In this document: in pieces, positions 1 through 7,233 of the stretch
Layout of the letters: each line of letters opens with the position of its first letter
Position numbering within the stretch: the first letter of the stretch is position 1
NCBI GenBank assembly: GCA_947464335.1
Contig: CANHWG010000002.1
Coordinates: forward strand, 1-64,000
DNA from: Flavobacteriaceae bacterium
GTDB taxonomy: Bacteria > Bacteroidota > Bacteroidia > Flavobacteriales > Flavobacteriaceae
Length of the DNA stretch: 64,000 bases
Direction: 5' to 3'
The notes under the pieces: generated by a model
Told to the model about the DNA's origin: nothing
Seen by the model: only the letters and a program-made list of their open reading frames with translations
Database searches by the model: none
Made by a program: the position numbers and the translations under genes

Positions 1-17
1 AAACCAATAAACCTTTT

Positions 18-124
<107 letters not shown>

Positions 125-132
125 TTTTTGTG

Positions 133-167
133 GAACCCTTCATCATTGATGAAGGGTTCTTTTTTTT
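133..167 (+). terminator. Rho-independent terminator of the rRNA operon
   Basis: A perfect 12-bp stem (133-144 with 148-159, gaacccttcatc / gatgaagggttc) with a 3-nt loop is followed by a run of eight T. It lies 9 nt after the 5S end, as expected for the end of an rrn operon. Confidence 0.9.
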
Positions 168-268
168 ATGGGAGCAGCGTGTTCGGGCTAAAGCCCTCGG
201 TTCGCTGCCTTTTTTTTATAAAACCCTATTCATTTATTTGGATAGGTTTTTTTGTTTATGTAGTTATT

Positions 269-312
269 AGCGAACTAAAGTTCGCGTACCTGACTGCCAC
301 TGGCAGTCCTCC
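269..312 (-). repeat. Dispersed 44-bp double-hairpin repeat, inverted copy
   Basis: The reverse complement of this stretch matches the module at 47912-47955 at 42 of 44 positions. It holds two hairpins: gcgaac-ttta-gttcgc and gactgcc-agt-ggcagtc (read on the minus strand). The two differences from the 47.9-kb copy are a compensating pair in the first stem (A-T instead of G-C), so pairing is kept. It sits between the intact and the damaged 5S copy. Confidence 0.8.
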
Positions 313-326
313 TTTTAATTTCAAAT

Positions 327-420
<94 letters not shown>

Positions 421-550
421 GCATCGCCAGTTCGGGTGTAGCCCTCGGTTCGTTGACTTTTTAGAAACCTTTTTCATTTATTTGTATGTATTTTTCAATA
501 TTCGGCTTTCGTTTTTGAATGTTCAATATTGATGGGGGGTTGCGTGAGGG

Positions 551-572
551 ACCTGCCTAAAGGCAGGCAGGT
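551..572. repeat. Small palindromic repeat
   Basis: An 8-bp inverted repeat (acctgcct at 551-558, aggcaggt at 565-572) with a 6-nt spacer. A related cctgcctgcc...ggcagg hairpin is the 20-bp segment that is present or absent among the tandem units at 47.4-47.9 kb, so this belongs to a mobile or spreading palindrome family. Confidence 0.6.
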
Positions 573-697
573 GGAAGCGGCATCCTTTTGATGGTTTTAA
601 TCCACTTTTTAATAAAGGGATAATAGAGTAAACAATCAAAAGATATAGCGGACAGCCCGACCTCGTCTCGTCCTAAAAGACGAGACGAGGGCACGCC
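572..697 (+). ncRNA. Candidate structured RNA, possibly the Flavo-1 motif
   Basis: The segment has a layered secondary structure: an 8-bp helix (585-592 with 635-642, cttttgat / atcaaaag) closing a loop of about 42 nt, then the short block agatatagcggacagcccga, then a perfect 12-bp hairpin (661-672 with 679-690) whose sequence looks like a swapped-in palindrome, and a closing gcacgcc. I recall the blocks ggaagcggcatcc and agatatagcggacagcccga recurring between genes in Flavobacterium, and Flavo-1 is a published Bacteroidetes RNA motif of unknown function. The match to Flavo-1 is from memory and not tested. It lies 16 nt from the stop of the opposite-strand peptidase gene and has no own open frame. 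Confidence 0.5.
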
Positions 698-712
698 ATA
701 AATGAAATATTC

Positions 713-2560
713 TTATTGTAGTATATCTTTAACCGTTTGAACCGTCGTAGCATGATACCCCGGTTTAGCTTTCGCGTAAATTTGTTTTGCCCAAATTATA
801 CCTTCGGGAGTTTTTACCATTTCTTTATAGAGTGGAAGCAATGATCCCGTTCTACTGTAGGAAGTTAAGAAGGTTTCGATGGCAGGATAGGCAATCTTGT
901 ATTGATGTTGAATGGCTATGATGAACCATTGACGTTTTATTACAAAATTGCCCCCATTCGTAAAGTTGAATTCTTTGTCGATAGCTGTCATTTCATCAAT
1001 GGTCAAATCTTTGGGTAGATAATCAATGAAATGTTGTTTTTCGTTGGTCGATTTTATTTTTTTACTTAATCCTTTTACTCCAGTTGTTCGCCACTTTTTT
1101 TGAATGGTGTCAATCGCATTAAAATCTTCAGAAACTGGAGTTGTTATATTGGAAGGGATTCCGGGTTTGTATATCCAGTCGTTTAGTTTTATTTTTTCGG
1201 CTAAGCCTTTTTCACTTTTAATTAAAGTTTCACTGAAATAGGCAACAAAATCGGTTGTGGTTATCGATTGAAATGCGTGAGTAGTGAAGTAGTTGGTTAA
1301 AAATGCATCGAATTTTTTACGACCCACGGCTGCTTCAATAGTTTGCAGAAACGCATATCCTTTTTCATAAGGAATATCACTTAAGCCATCGTCTGGATTT
1401 CTTCCTGTTGTGTTTACTTTTAGACGTGTATCGGGACTGGTACTTCCTAATTCTTCTACATTGTCTTGAAGTACTTTTCGGCTCAACACGTCTTGCATTT
1501 TGGCTTCTTTCACGCCGAATACTTCTTCGCCAATTCGATGCTCAACGTAGGTTGTAAATCCTTCATTAAGCCAGATGTCATCCCAAGTAGCATTGGTTAC
1601 TAAATTGCCACTCCAACTGTGTCCTAATTCATGAGCTAATAAACTGGTTAAGGAACGATCTCCTGCTAAAACTGTTGGGGTCAGAAAGGTTAAATTGGGA
1701 TTTTCCATTCCACCATAAGGAAAACTAGGTGGAAGTACAATAACATCGTAGCGTCCCCAACGGTAAGGGCCAAATAATTTTTCGGCAGCAACTACCATTT
1801 TACCTAACTCAGCAAATTCCCATTTGGCTTTATCAATAACGGTATGCTCGGCATAAACTCCGGTTCGGTTATCAATAGATTTAAATTCGACGTCACCTAC
1901 CGCAATGGCCATTAAATAGGATGGAATGGGTTTGTCTTGTTTGAAAGTATAGATTCCTGTATTATTTTTTTGTTGCGGATTGACGGCGCTCATCAGTGCC
2001 ATCAAGTTTTTTGGAACAGTAACTTTAGCATTGTAGGTAAAGCGAATGTCAGGAGAATCTTGACAAGGAAGCCAAGTCCGTGACCAAATACTTTGACCTT
2101 GAGAAAAAACAAATGGATATTTTTTATCGGCCGTTTGTTCAGGTTTTAGCCATTGTAGTGCGACGCCGTCTTTGGTTGTATAATAATAAATGTTGACTTT
2201 GGTGGTGTTGGGTTCTATAGTTATATGAAGCGGTCTTCCATGGAATTCGACCGCGTCACCCAACTTGAATTGGGTTTCTTTTTCGTCAACGCCCAAAGTA
2301 ACTTTGGTAATATTTAGTGTATTTTCATCAAAGATGATTTCGTTTCCTTTAGCAGTATTTTCGATTGTCCAGGATGCTTTGCCTGAAATGGTTTGAGCGT
2401 CAAAATTGACTTTGATGTCTAAATCTAAGTGTTTGACAACTGCTTCATTTGGTTTAGAAAAAGTATGGGCGTCTCTGACGAATTGATGTGTTTTTGCAAC
2501 TTCTTTCTTTTGGCAAGACCCTATGATAAATAAGAAACTTAAGATAAGTAATTTTTTCAT
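713..2560 (-). CDS. M1 family zinc aminopeptidase, lipoprotein
   Basis: The 615-residue protein is a membrane-anchored metallo-aminopeptidase of the M1 family, probably trimming peptides in the periplasm or at the cell surface. The N-terminus is a lipoprotein signal (MKKLLILSFLFIIGSC). The substrate-binding motif GGMENP precedes the zinc site HELGH, with H310, E311, H314 and the third ligand E333 in NEG at the correct 18-residue gap. The length and the helical C-terminal part after residue 460 fit the leukotriene-A4-hydrolase/aminopeptidase branch of M1. It follows a terminator at 2589-2623 and so is probably transcribed alone. Epoxide hydrolase activity cannot be judged. The family call is secure; the natural substrates are unknown. 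Confidence 0.93.
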   Translation of the reverse strand: MKKLLILSFLFIIGSCQKKEVAKTHQFVRDAHTFSKPNEAVVKHLDLDIKVNFDAQTISGKASWTIENTAKGNEIIFDENTLNITKVTLGVDEKETQFKLGDAVEFHGRPLHITIEPNTTKVNIYYYTTKDGVALQWLKPEQTADKKYPFVFSQGQSIWSRTWLPCQDSPDIRFTYNAKVTVPKNLMALMSAVNPQQKNNTGIYTFKQDKPIPSYLMAIAVGDVEFKSIDNRTGVYAEHTVIDKAKWEFAELGKMVVAAEKLFGPYRWGRYDVIVLPPSFPYGGMENPNLTFLTPTVLAGDRSLTSLLAHELGHSWSGNLVTNATWDDIWLNEGFTTYVEHRIGEEVFGVKEAKMQDVLSRKVLQDNVEELGSTSPDTRLKVNTTGRNPDDGLSDIPYEKGYAFLQTIEAAVGRKKFDAFLTNYFTTHAFQSITTTDFVAYFSETLIKSEKGLAEKIKLNDWIYKPGIPSNITTPVSEDFNAIDTIQKKWRTTGVKGLSKKIKSTNEKQHFIDYLPKDLTIDEMTAIDKEFNFTNGGNFVIKRQWFIIAIQHQYKIAYPAIETFLTSYSRTGSLLPLYKEMVKTPEGIIWAKQIYAKAKPGYHATTVQTVKDILQ

Positions 2561-2588
2561 GTACTGTTATTTATACTGTAAATTAAAT

Positions 2589-2623
2589 GAAAAAATCCCG
2601 TTCTGAACTTTCAAAACGGGATT
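2589..2623 (-). terminator. Terminator after the pyruvate dehydrogenase genes
   Basis: A 9-bp stem (aatcccgtt 2594-2602 with aacgggatt 2615-2623) is followed, on the minus strand, by a T run. It lies 21 nt beyond the E2 stop codon and just before the M1 peptidase gene. Confidence 0.8.
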
Positions 2624-2643
2624 AATTGTTAAAACGAATTAGC

Positions 2644-4269
2644 TTATGCCAACATCGTTACTGGGTTTTCCAAATACTGTCTCAATGTTTGCAGGAATTG
2701 AGCTCCTGTAGCTCCGTCAACCGTTCTGTGGTCGCAAGCTAAAGTCAACATCATGGTATTTCCAACAACAATCTGACCATTTCTTACTACCGGTTTTTCT
2801 TCGATTGCTCCAACCGATAAAATGGCTGAGTTTGGTTGATTGATGATAGAGGTGAATGACTGTATACCGAACATTCCTAAGTTAGACACAGTGAACGTAC
2901 TTCCTTCCATTTCGGCTGGTTGTAGTTTTTTAGATTTTGCTTTACCAGCTAAATCTTTTACGCTACTACCAATTTGGGTTAACGTCATTTGGTCTGTAAA
3001 TTTCAAAACAGGTACCACTAATCCGTCTTCAACTGCAACAGCTACACCAATGTTCACATGATGGTTGATGATGATGGCATCAGCAGACCATTGTGTATTT
3101 ACTTTTGGATGTCTCTTCAATGCCATTGCGCACGCTTTGATAACCATATCATTGAAAGACACTTTTGTATCAGGAATGGTATTGATGGCTGCACGAGATT
3201 TCATTGCTTCATCCATAGCAATCTCTACCGTTAAATAGAAATGAGGTGCTGTGAAAATAGATTCTGAAAGGCGAATCGCAATAGTTTTACGCATTTGTGA
3301 ATTTTTAACCACTTCGGTTAACGTTTCTCCAGCCGGAACAAATGGTCGTACTACCGTTTCGGGTTGTGCATTTCGGGTTTCGGGTTGAGCAACTGAACTT
3401 GTAGCAGTAGTTCCAGGAGTAAAGTTTTCGACGTCACTTTTGGTAATGCGTCCGTTTTCTCCTGATCCTTTTATTTGAGAAAGATTAATTCCTTTATCCT
3501 TTGCTATTTGCTTCGCTAATGGAGAAGCAAAAATTCTTGCGTTATCATTTGTATGCGGTACCTCTCCCGAGGCTTCGGTAGCGCTCGGTGAGACAGTTTT
3601 ATCTGCTGCAGCCGATGGAACAGCAACGCCTTTTTTATAATTTTCAGCTATTCCTGTAATATCTGTTCCTGCTGGACCAATAATAGCTAGAACACTGTCT
3701 ACTGGTGCTGATTGTCCTTCGTTAATTCCGATAAACAATAAAGTTCCTGCATTAAAAGATTCAAATTCCATAGTGGCTTTATCGGTTTCGATTTCAGCTA
3801 GGATATCACCTTCTTTTACATCATCTCCTACTTTCTTCAACCAAGTTGCCACTGTACCTTCGGTCATTGTATCGCTAAGACGAGGCATGGTTACTACAAT
3901 TACTCCTTTTGGAAGTTCGAAGGTTTGTGGTTTATTGTTTATGGTTTCTGATTCAGTTGAAGCTTCAGCTTTTACTTCAGCAACAGCTGGAGTAGCTGCA
4001 CCGCCTGAAATTAGTCCTGAAATGTCTTCACCTTCTTTACCAATAATAGCCAATAATGAATCTACTGCTGCAGTTTCACCTTCCTGAATTCCGATATATA
4101 ATAAAGTACCCGAATTAAATGATTCAAATTCCATGGTAGCTTTATCAGTCTCAATTTCTGCTAAAATATCTCCTTCTTTTACAGTATCTCCAACTTTTTT
4201 TAACCATGTAGCAACGGTTCCTTCAGTCATAGTATCGCTTAAGCGAGGCATTGTTATTTTTGTTGCCAT
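2644..4269 (-). CDS. pdhC: Pyruvate dehydrogenase E2 (dihydrolipoamide acetyltransferase)
   Basis: This 541-residue protein is the acetyltransferase core of the pyruvate dehydrogenase complex, transferring the acetyl group from lipoyl lysine to coenzyme A. Two nearly identical lipoyl domains lie at about 1-80 and 122-200, with lipoylated lysines K43 and K164 in ETDKATMEFES. A peripheral subunit-binding domain (ASPLAKQIAKDKGI...) follows at about 248-282, and the catalytic domain ends with the active-site motif DHRTVDG. The linkers are Ala/Pro/Thr-rich, and two of them carry DNA repeats (see findings). The gene is 2 bp from E1-alpha and co-transcribed with it. E1-beta and E3 are not in this window, as is usual for flavobacteria. 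The second linker contains AQPETRNAQPET, a short internal duplication. Confidence 0.96.
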   Translation of the reverse strand: MATKITMPRLSDTMTEGTVATWLKKVGDTVKEGDILAEIETDKATMEFESFNSGTLLYIGIQEGETAAVDSLLAIIGKEGEDISGLISGGAATPAVAEVKAEASTESETINNKPQTFELPKGVIVVTMPRLSDTMTEGTVATWLKKVGDDVKEGDILAEIETDKATMEFESFNAGTLLFIGINEGQSAPVDSVLAIIGPAGTDITGIAENYKKGVAVPSAAADKTVSPSATEASGEVPHTNDNARIFASPLAKQIAKDKGINLSQIKGSGENGRITKSDVENFTPGTTATSSVAQPETRNAQPETVVRPFVPAGETLTEVVKNSQMRKTIAIRLSESIFTAPHFYLTVEIAMDEAMKSRAAINTIPDTKVSFNDMVIKACAMALKRHPKVNTQWSADAIIINHHVNIGVAVAVEDGLVVPVLKFTDQMTLTQIGSSVKDLAGKAKSKKLQPAEMEGSTFTVSNLGMFGIQSFTSIINQPNSAILSVGAIEEKPVVRNGQIVVGNTMMLTLACDHRTVDGATGAQFLQTLRQYLENPVTMLA

Positions 4270-4271
4270 AA

Positions 4272-5273
4272 TTATAATCTGTGAGGGATAAAAGGATAAT
4301 TTTCTTGTTCGTAAACCACATCATAGAGTTGTTGTGCTTCTGGAAAATCTGATTCTTCAGCAAATGTGGCACATTCTTCTACTAAATCTTTTACGCGTCC
4401 ATCAATTACTTCAATGGCTTCTTTAGAGGCATAATTTTTTTCCATAATAACATCAAGTACTTGAGTTATTGGGTCAATTTTTTTGTACTCTTCAACTTCT
4501 TCTTTTGAACGGTATAATTGTGCATCAGACATAGAGTGACCTCTGTATCTGTATGTTTTCATTTCTAAGAAAGTTGGTCCATCACCGCGCCGAGCTCTTT
4601 CCATTGCTTCATGCATTGCTTCTGCAACTTTAACAGGATTCATTCCATCTACAGGTCCGCATGGCATTTCATATCCTAAACCAAGTTTCCAAATATCCGT
4701 ATGATTTGCAGTTCTTTCTACCGATGTTCCCATGGCATAGCCATTATTTTCGCATATGAAAACAACTGGTAATTTCCATAACATAGCCATATTGAAAGCT
4801 TCATGTAAAGAACCTTGACGTGCGGCACCATCACCAAAATAGGTTAAGGTTACACCACCAGTGTTAAAATATTTATCGGCGAATGCCATTCCAGCACCAA
4901 CAGGAATTTGAGCTCCCACAATACCATGACCGCCATAAAAACCATGTTCTTTTGAAAAAATATGCATAGAACCACCCATTCCTTTGGAGGTGCCAGTTAC
5001 TTTTCCGAGTAATTCAGCCATTACTTTTCTTGGGTCAACACCCATGCCAATTGGTTGAACGTGATTACGATAAGCGGTAATCATTTTGTCTTTACCTCCC
5101 AAATTCATAACGTGTAAAGCACCAGCCAAAACTGCTTCTTGACCATTATATAAGTGAAGAAATCCTCTTACTTTTTGTTGAATGTAAAGTGCTGCAAGTT
5201 TGTCTTCAAACTTTCTCCAAAATAGCATTTCTTCATACCATTTTAAATAAACTTCTTTTGTTACTTCTTTCAT
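4272..5273 (-). CDS. pdhA: Pyruvate dehydrogenase E1 component, alpha subunit
   Basis: The 333-residue protein is the thiamine-diphosphate-binding alpha subunit of pyruvate dehydrogenase E1, which decarboxylates pyruvate and loads the lipoyl arm of E2. The TPP/magnesium motif starts at GDG (147-149) and ends at NN (176-177), with the expected spacing. The segment GGSMHIF...GHGIVGAQIPVGAG is typical of alpha subunits, and the RYRGHSMSDAQLYRS loop near 243 is the region that is phosphorylated in mitochondrial enzymes. Length is normal for the family. It is followed 2 bp later by the E2 gene. The beta subunit gene is not adjacent. A candidate promoter lies at 5370-5377. Confidence 0.96.
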   Translation of the reverse strand: MKEVTKEVYLKWYEEMLFWRKFEDKLAALYIQQKVRGFLHLYNGQEAVLAGALHVMNLGGKDKMITAYRNHVQPIGMGVDPRKVMAELLGKVTGTSKGMGGSMHIFSKEHGFYGGHGIVGAQIPVGAGMAFADKYFNTGGVTLTYFGDGAARQGSLHEAFNMAMLWKLPVVFICENNGYAMGTSVERTANHTDIWKLGLGYEMPCGPVDGMNPVKVAEAMHEAMERARRGDGPTFLEMKTYRYRGHSMSDAQLYRSKEEVEEYKKIDPITQVLDVIMEKNYASKEAIEVIDGRVKDLVEECATFAEESDFPEAQQLYDVVYEQENYPFIPHRL

Positions 5274-5346
5274 TGTTTACTTTTTACTAAAGTGTTATTA
5301 AGTTGTAATTATTTATTCAACGCAAAATAGCTCACTCACTCACAAA

Positions 5347-5373
5347 TTTGCGCCCCGAAGGTTCGGGAGCAAA
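5347..5373. repeat. Palindromic repeat in the pdhA leader
   Basis: A nested inverted repeat: outer tttgc / gcaaa and inner cccgaa-gg-ttcggg. The inner hairpin is of the same cccgaa...tcggg type as the insert in the damaged 5S copy. On the minus strand it begins inside the probable -7 element of pdhA and so covers the expected transcription start. Confidence 0.65.
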
Positions 5374-5377
5374 AGTA
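5370..5377 (-). promoter_or_regulatory. Candidate promoter -7 element for pdhA-pdhC
   Basis: On the minus strand the sequence is TACTTTTG, matching the Bacteroidota consensus TAnnTTTG. No clear TTG lies 17-23 nt upstream. The 5' leader to the pdhA start would be about 90 nt and would begin with the palindrome. Confidence 0.4.
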
Positions 5378-5424
5378 AAACATTCCCATTAAGAAGTAAA
5401 ATTTAATACAGTAATTTTTTACTA

Positions 5425-5907
5425 CTATAAGAAGTTTTTATCGAAACTAAGTGGTAGTAAATTTTTTATGGAATCTGATTTGTAAACAATCCCTTTTTCT
5501 CCCATGAAATAAATTTCTATTGGCATATTTTGTTTGAATTCATATTCAAAAATTGATTGTCGACAGCTCCCGCAAGGAGGAATAGGTGTTGTTGTTTTGT
5601 TAGTTTCTGAAGCGGCGGTAATGGCCATTTTTAAAATTTTGGCTTCAGGGTAAATAGCCCCCGATTGAAAAATAGCAACTCTTTCGGCACAAAGTCCTGA
5701 TGGGTAGGCCGCATTTTCTTGATTAGAACCTAAAACAATTTTTCCGTTATCTAGTAAAAGAGCGCAGCCAACTTTAAATTTAGAATAAGGAGCATAAGCG
5801 TTTTTTCTGATCTCAATAGCTTTTTGCATCAAATCACTTACATCATTAGGAAGCTCTTCTATTGTTTCAAAAACGGAAAACGAAGTGGTAATTTCTATTT
5901 TATTCAT
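5425..5907 (-). CDS. cdd: Cytidine deaminase
   Basis: The 160-residue protein deaminates cytidine and deoxycytidine to uridine and deoxyuridine in pyrimidine salvage. It has the zinc site of the homotetrameric class: C73-A-E75, with E75 as proton shuttle, and PCGSC with C112 and C115. Length fits the small tetrameric enzymes. The substrate-binding block YAPYSKFKVGCALL is present at 38-51. The gene lies between the terminator of the porU-porV unit and the pdhA leader, so it probably has its own promoter, which I could not place. Confidence 0.95.
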   Translation of the reverse strand: MNKIEITTSFSVFETIEELPNDVSDLMQKAIEIRKNAYAPYSKFKVGCALLLDNGKIVLGSNQENAAYPSGLCAERVAIFQSGAIYPEAKILKMAITAASETNKTTTPIPPCGSCRQSIFEYEFKQNMPIEIYFMGEKGIVYKSDSIKNLLPLSFDKNFL

Positions 5908-5941
5908 TCGAATTGACTATTTTTTTTCTTAGGTATTGAGG

Positions 5942-5977
5942 AAAAAAAATCCAAATCTCATTTTTGAAATTTGGATT
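5942..5977 (-). terminator. Terminator after porV
   Basis: Stem aatccaaat (5948-5956) with atttggatt (5969-5977), followed on the minus strand by eight T. It lies directly after the porV stop codon and closes the porU-porV transcription unit. Confidence 0.8.
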
Positions 5978-5999
5978 GTTATTACTTTATTTTATACTA

Positions 6000-7202
6000 T
6001 TAATAATCATCATATTTATCGCCAAAGTTAAATGATAATGAGAAACGAAGAGTGTTTTCTAATGGGTTTTTTACTTGTGATGCCGAGAATAAGTAAGAAA
6101 CATCTACTTTAACTACATTGTATTTGAAACCCGCTCCTAGAGAAAAGAATTTTCGAGCTCCTTTTATTGGGCTCTCATTAAAATAACCTAAACGAAAGGC
6201 AAAGGAATCTTGGTATAAATATTCTGCACCAACTGAATACGTGAACTCTTTAAGCTCTTCACTAAATCCGCCTGGTGCATCCCCAAAAGACGAAAACATT
6301 CCAGATACCCAATTTATTTTATTGTAATCATTATTGTTTTGTGTTTGTAATGCTTGTTCCTCAGGAGTAGTGATTAATCCATCACCATCTAGATCTGCGC
6401 TTTGTGGCGTAGGAACCAATAGTTTTGCAAGCTCTATATTTAAAGAGACTTTATTGAAATCATCAAGGATAAAATCATAACCTCCACCAAGTCTCATATT
6501 AGCCGGAAGAAAGTTAGCGCTATTGTCGTCAGATTGACCGGCATCATAGTTGATTTTTGGCCCCATGTTTTGAAAGTTAAATCCAAGACGTAAGCGACCA
6601 TTAAAATCATTAAAGGCCGTTTCTTCACCTTGATAAAAACCTGCGATGTCAACTGCAAATGAGCTTGCGGGTTTAGAATCACCCGTGTCTCCGCTAGGAA
6701 TTCTTAAAGCTGATCGGATATATCTTCCTGCAACTGACATGGAGAAGCGTTCACTTAGTTTAAGAGCATAAGAACCATCGATTGCCATTTCATTTGGCTT
6801 AACAATTTGCGCAGGATCATCTGCGTTTTGTCTCAATTCTATTTCTCCTAAACCAAAATAACGTAAACTAACTGCAAACGCGTTTCTTCCGTCGGCTCCA
6901 AATCGATTATAGTAAGTTGCTTGACCTAGTGAAATATCATTAACTAGGTCTGTTAAATAAGGAGTATAACTAATTGTAAAGCCTTGTTTGTCTAATGCAA
7001 AAGCATATTTTGCAGGATTCCATTGTTGTGAATAGGCATCTGAGGAAGTAGCTACTCCTTGATCTGCCATACCTGCTGATCTAGCATCTGCAGCCACTAA
7101 AAGAAATGGCACACCCGTTGTAATAACACGGCTATCTTGTTGTGCATTGATAAACTGTATTGAAAGTAATACAGATAATATCGCTATTTTTTTCATCTTC
7201 AT
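6000..7202 (-). CDS. porV: Type IX secretion system outer membrane protein PorV
   Basis: PorV is an outer membrane beta-barrel of the FadL type. It takes folded cargo from the type IX translocon and hands it to the sortase PorU. The protein has a signal peptide (MKMKKIAILSVLLSIQFINAQ) and then the PorV-typical N-terminal block with GVPFLLVAADARSAGMAD and QQWNPAKYAF. Beta-strand repeats with aromatic ends follow, ending in FSLSFNFGDKYDDY. The start was placed at the methionine six residues into a longer open frame because the signal peptide begins there; 7196 is equally possible. It lies 32 bp after porU. The order porU-porV next to gldJ is the known flavobacterial arrangement. Confidence 0.93.
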   Translation of the reverse strand: MKMKKIAILSVLLSIQFINAQQDSRVITTGVPFLLVAADARSAGMADQGVATSSDAYSQQWNPAKYAFALDKQGFTISYTPYLTDLVNDISLGQATYYNRFGADGRNAFAVSLRYFGLGEIELRQNADDPAQIVKPNEMAIDGSYALKLSERFSMSVAGRYIRSALRIPSGDTGDSKPASSFAVDIAGFYQGEETAFNDFNGRLRLGFNFQNMGPKINYDAGQSDDNSANFLPANMRLGGGYDFILDDFNKVSLNIELAKLLVPTPQSADLDGDGLITTPEEQALQTQNNNDYNKINWVSGMFSSFGDAPGGFSEELKEFTYSVGAEYLYQDSFAFRLGYFNESPIKGARKFFSLGAGFKYNVVKVDVSYLFSASQVKNPLENTLRFSLSFNFGDKYDDY

Positions 7203-7233
7203 TTTTATAAAAGTTAACAAATATAGTATTTTC

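Noticed and set aside
713..2560. Leukotriene A4 hydrolase (epoxide hydrolase) activity for the M1 enzyme
   Set aside because: The fold and length resemble that branch, but sequence alone does not show epoxide hydrolysis; only the aminopeptidase motifs are supported.
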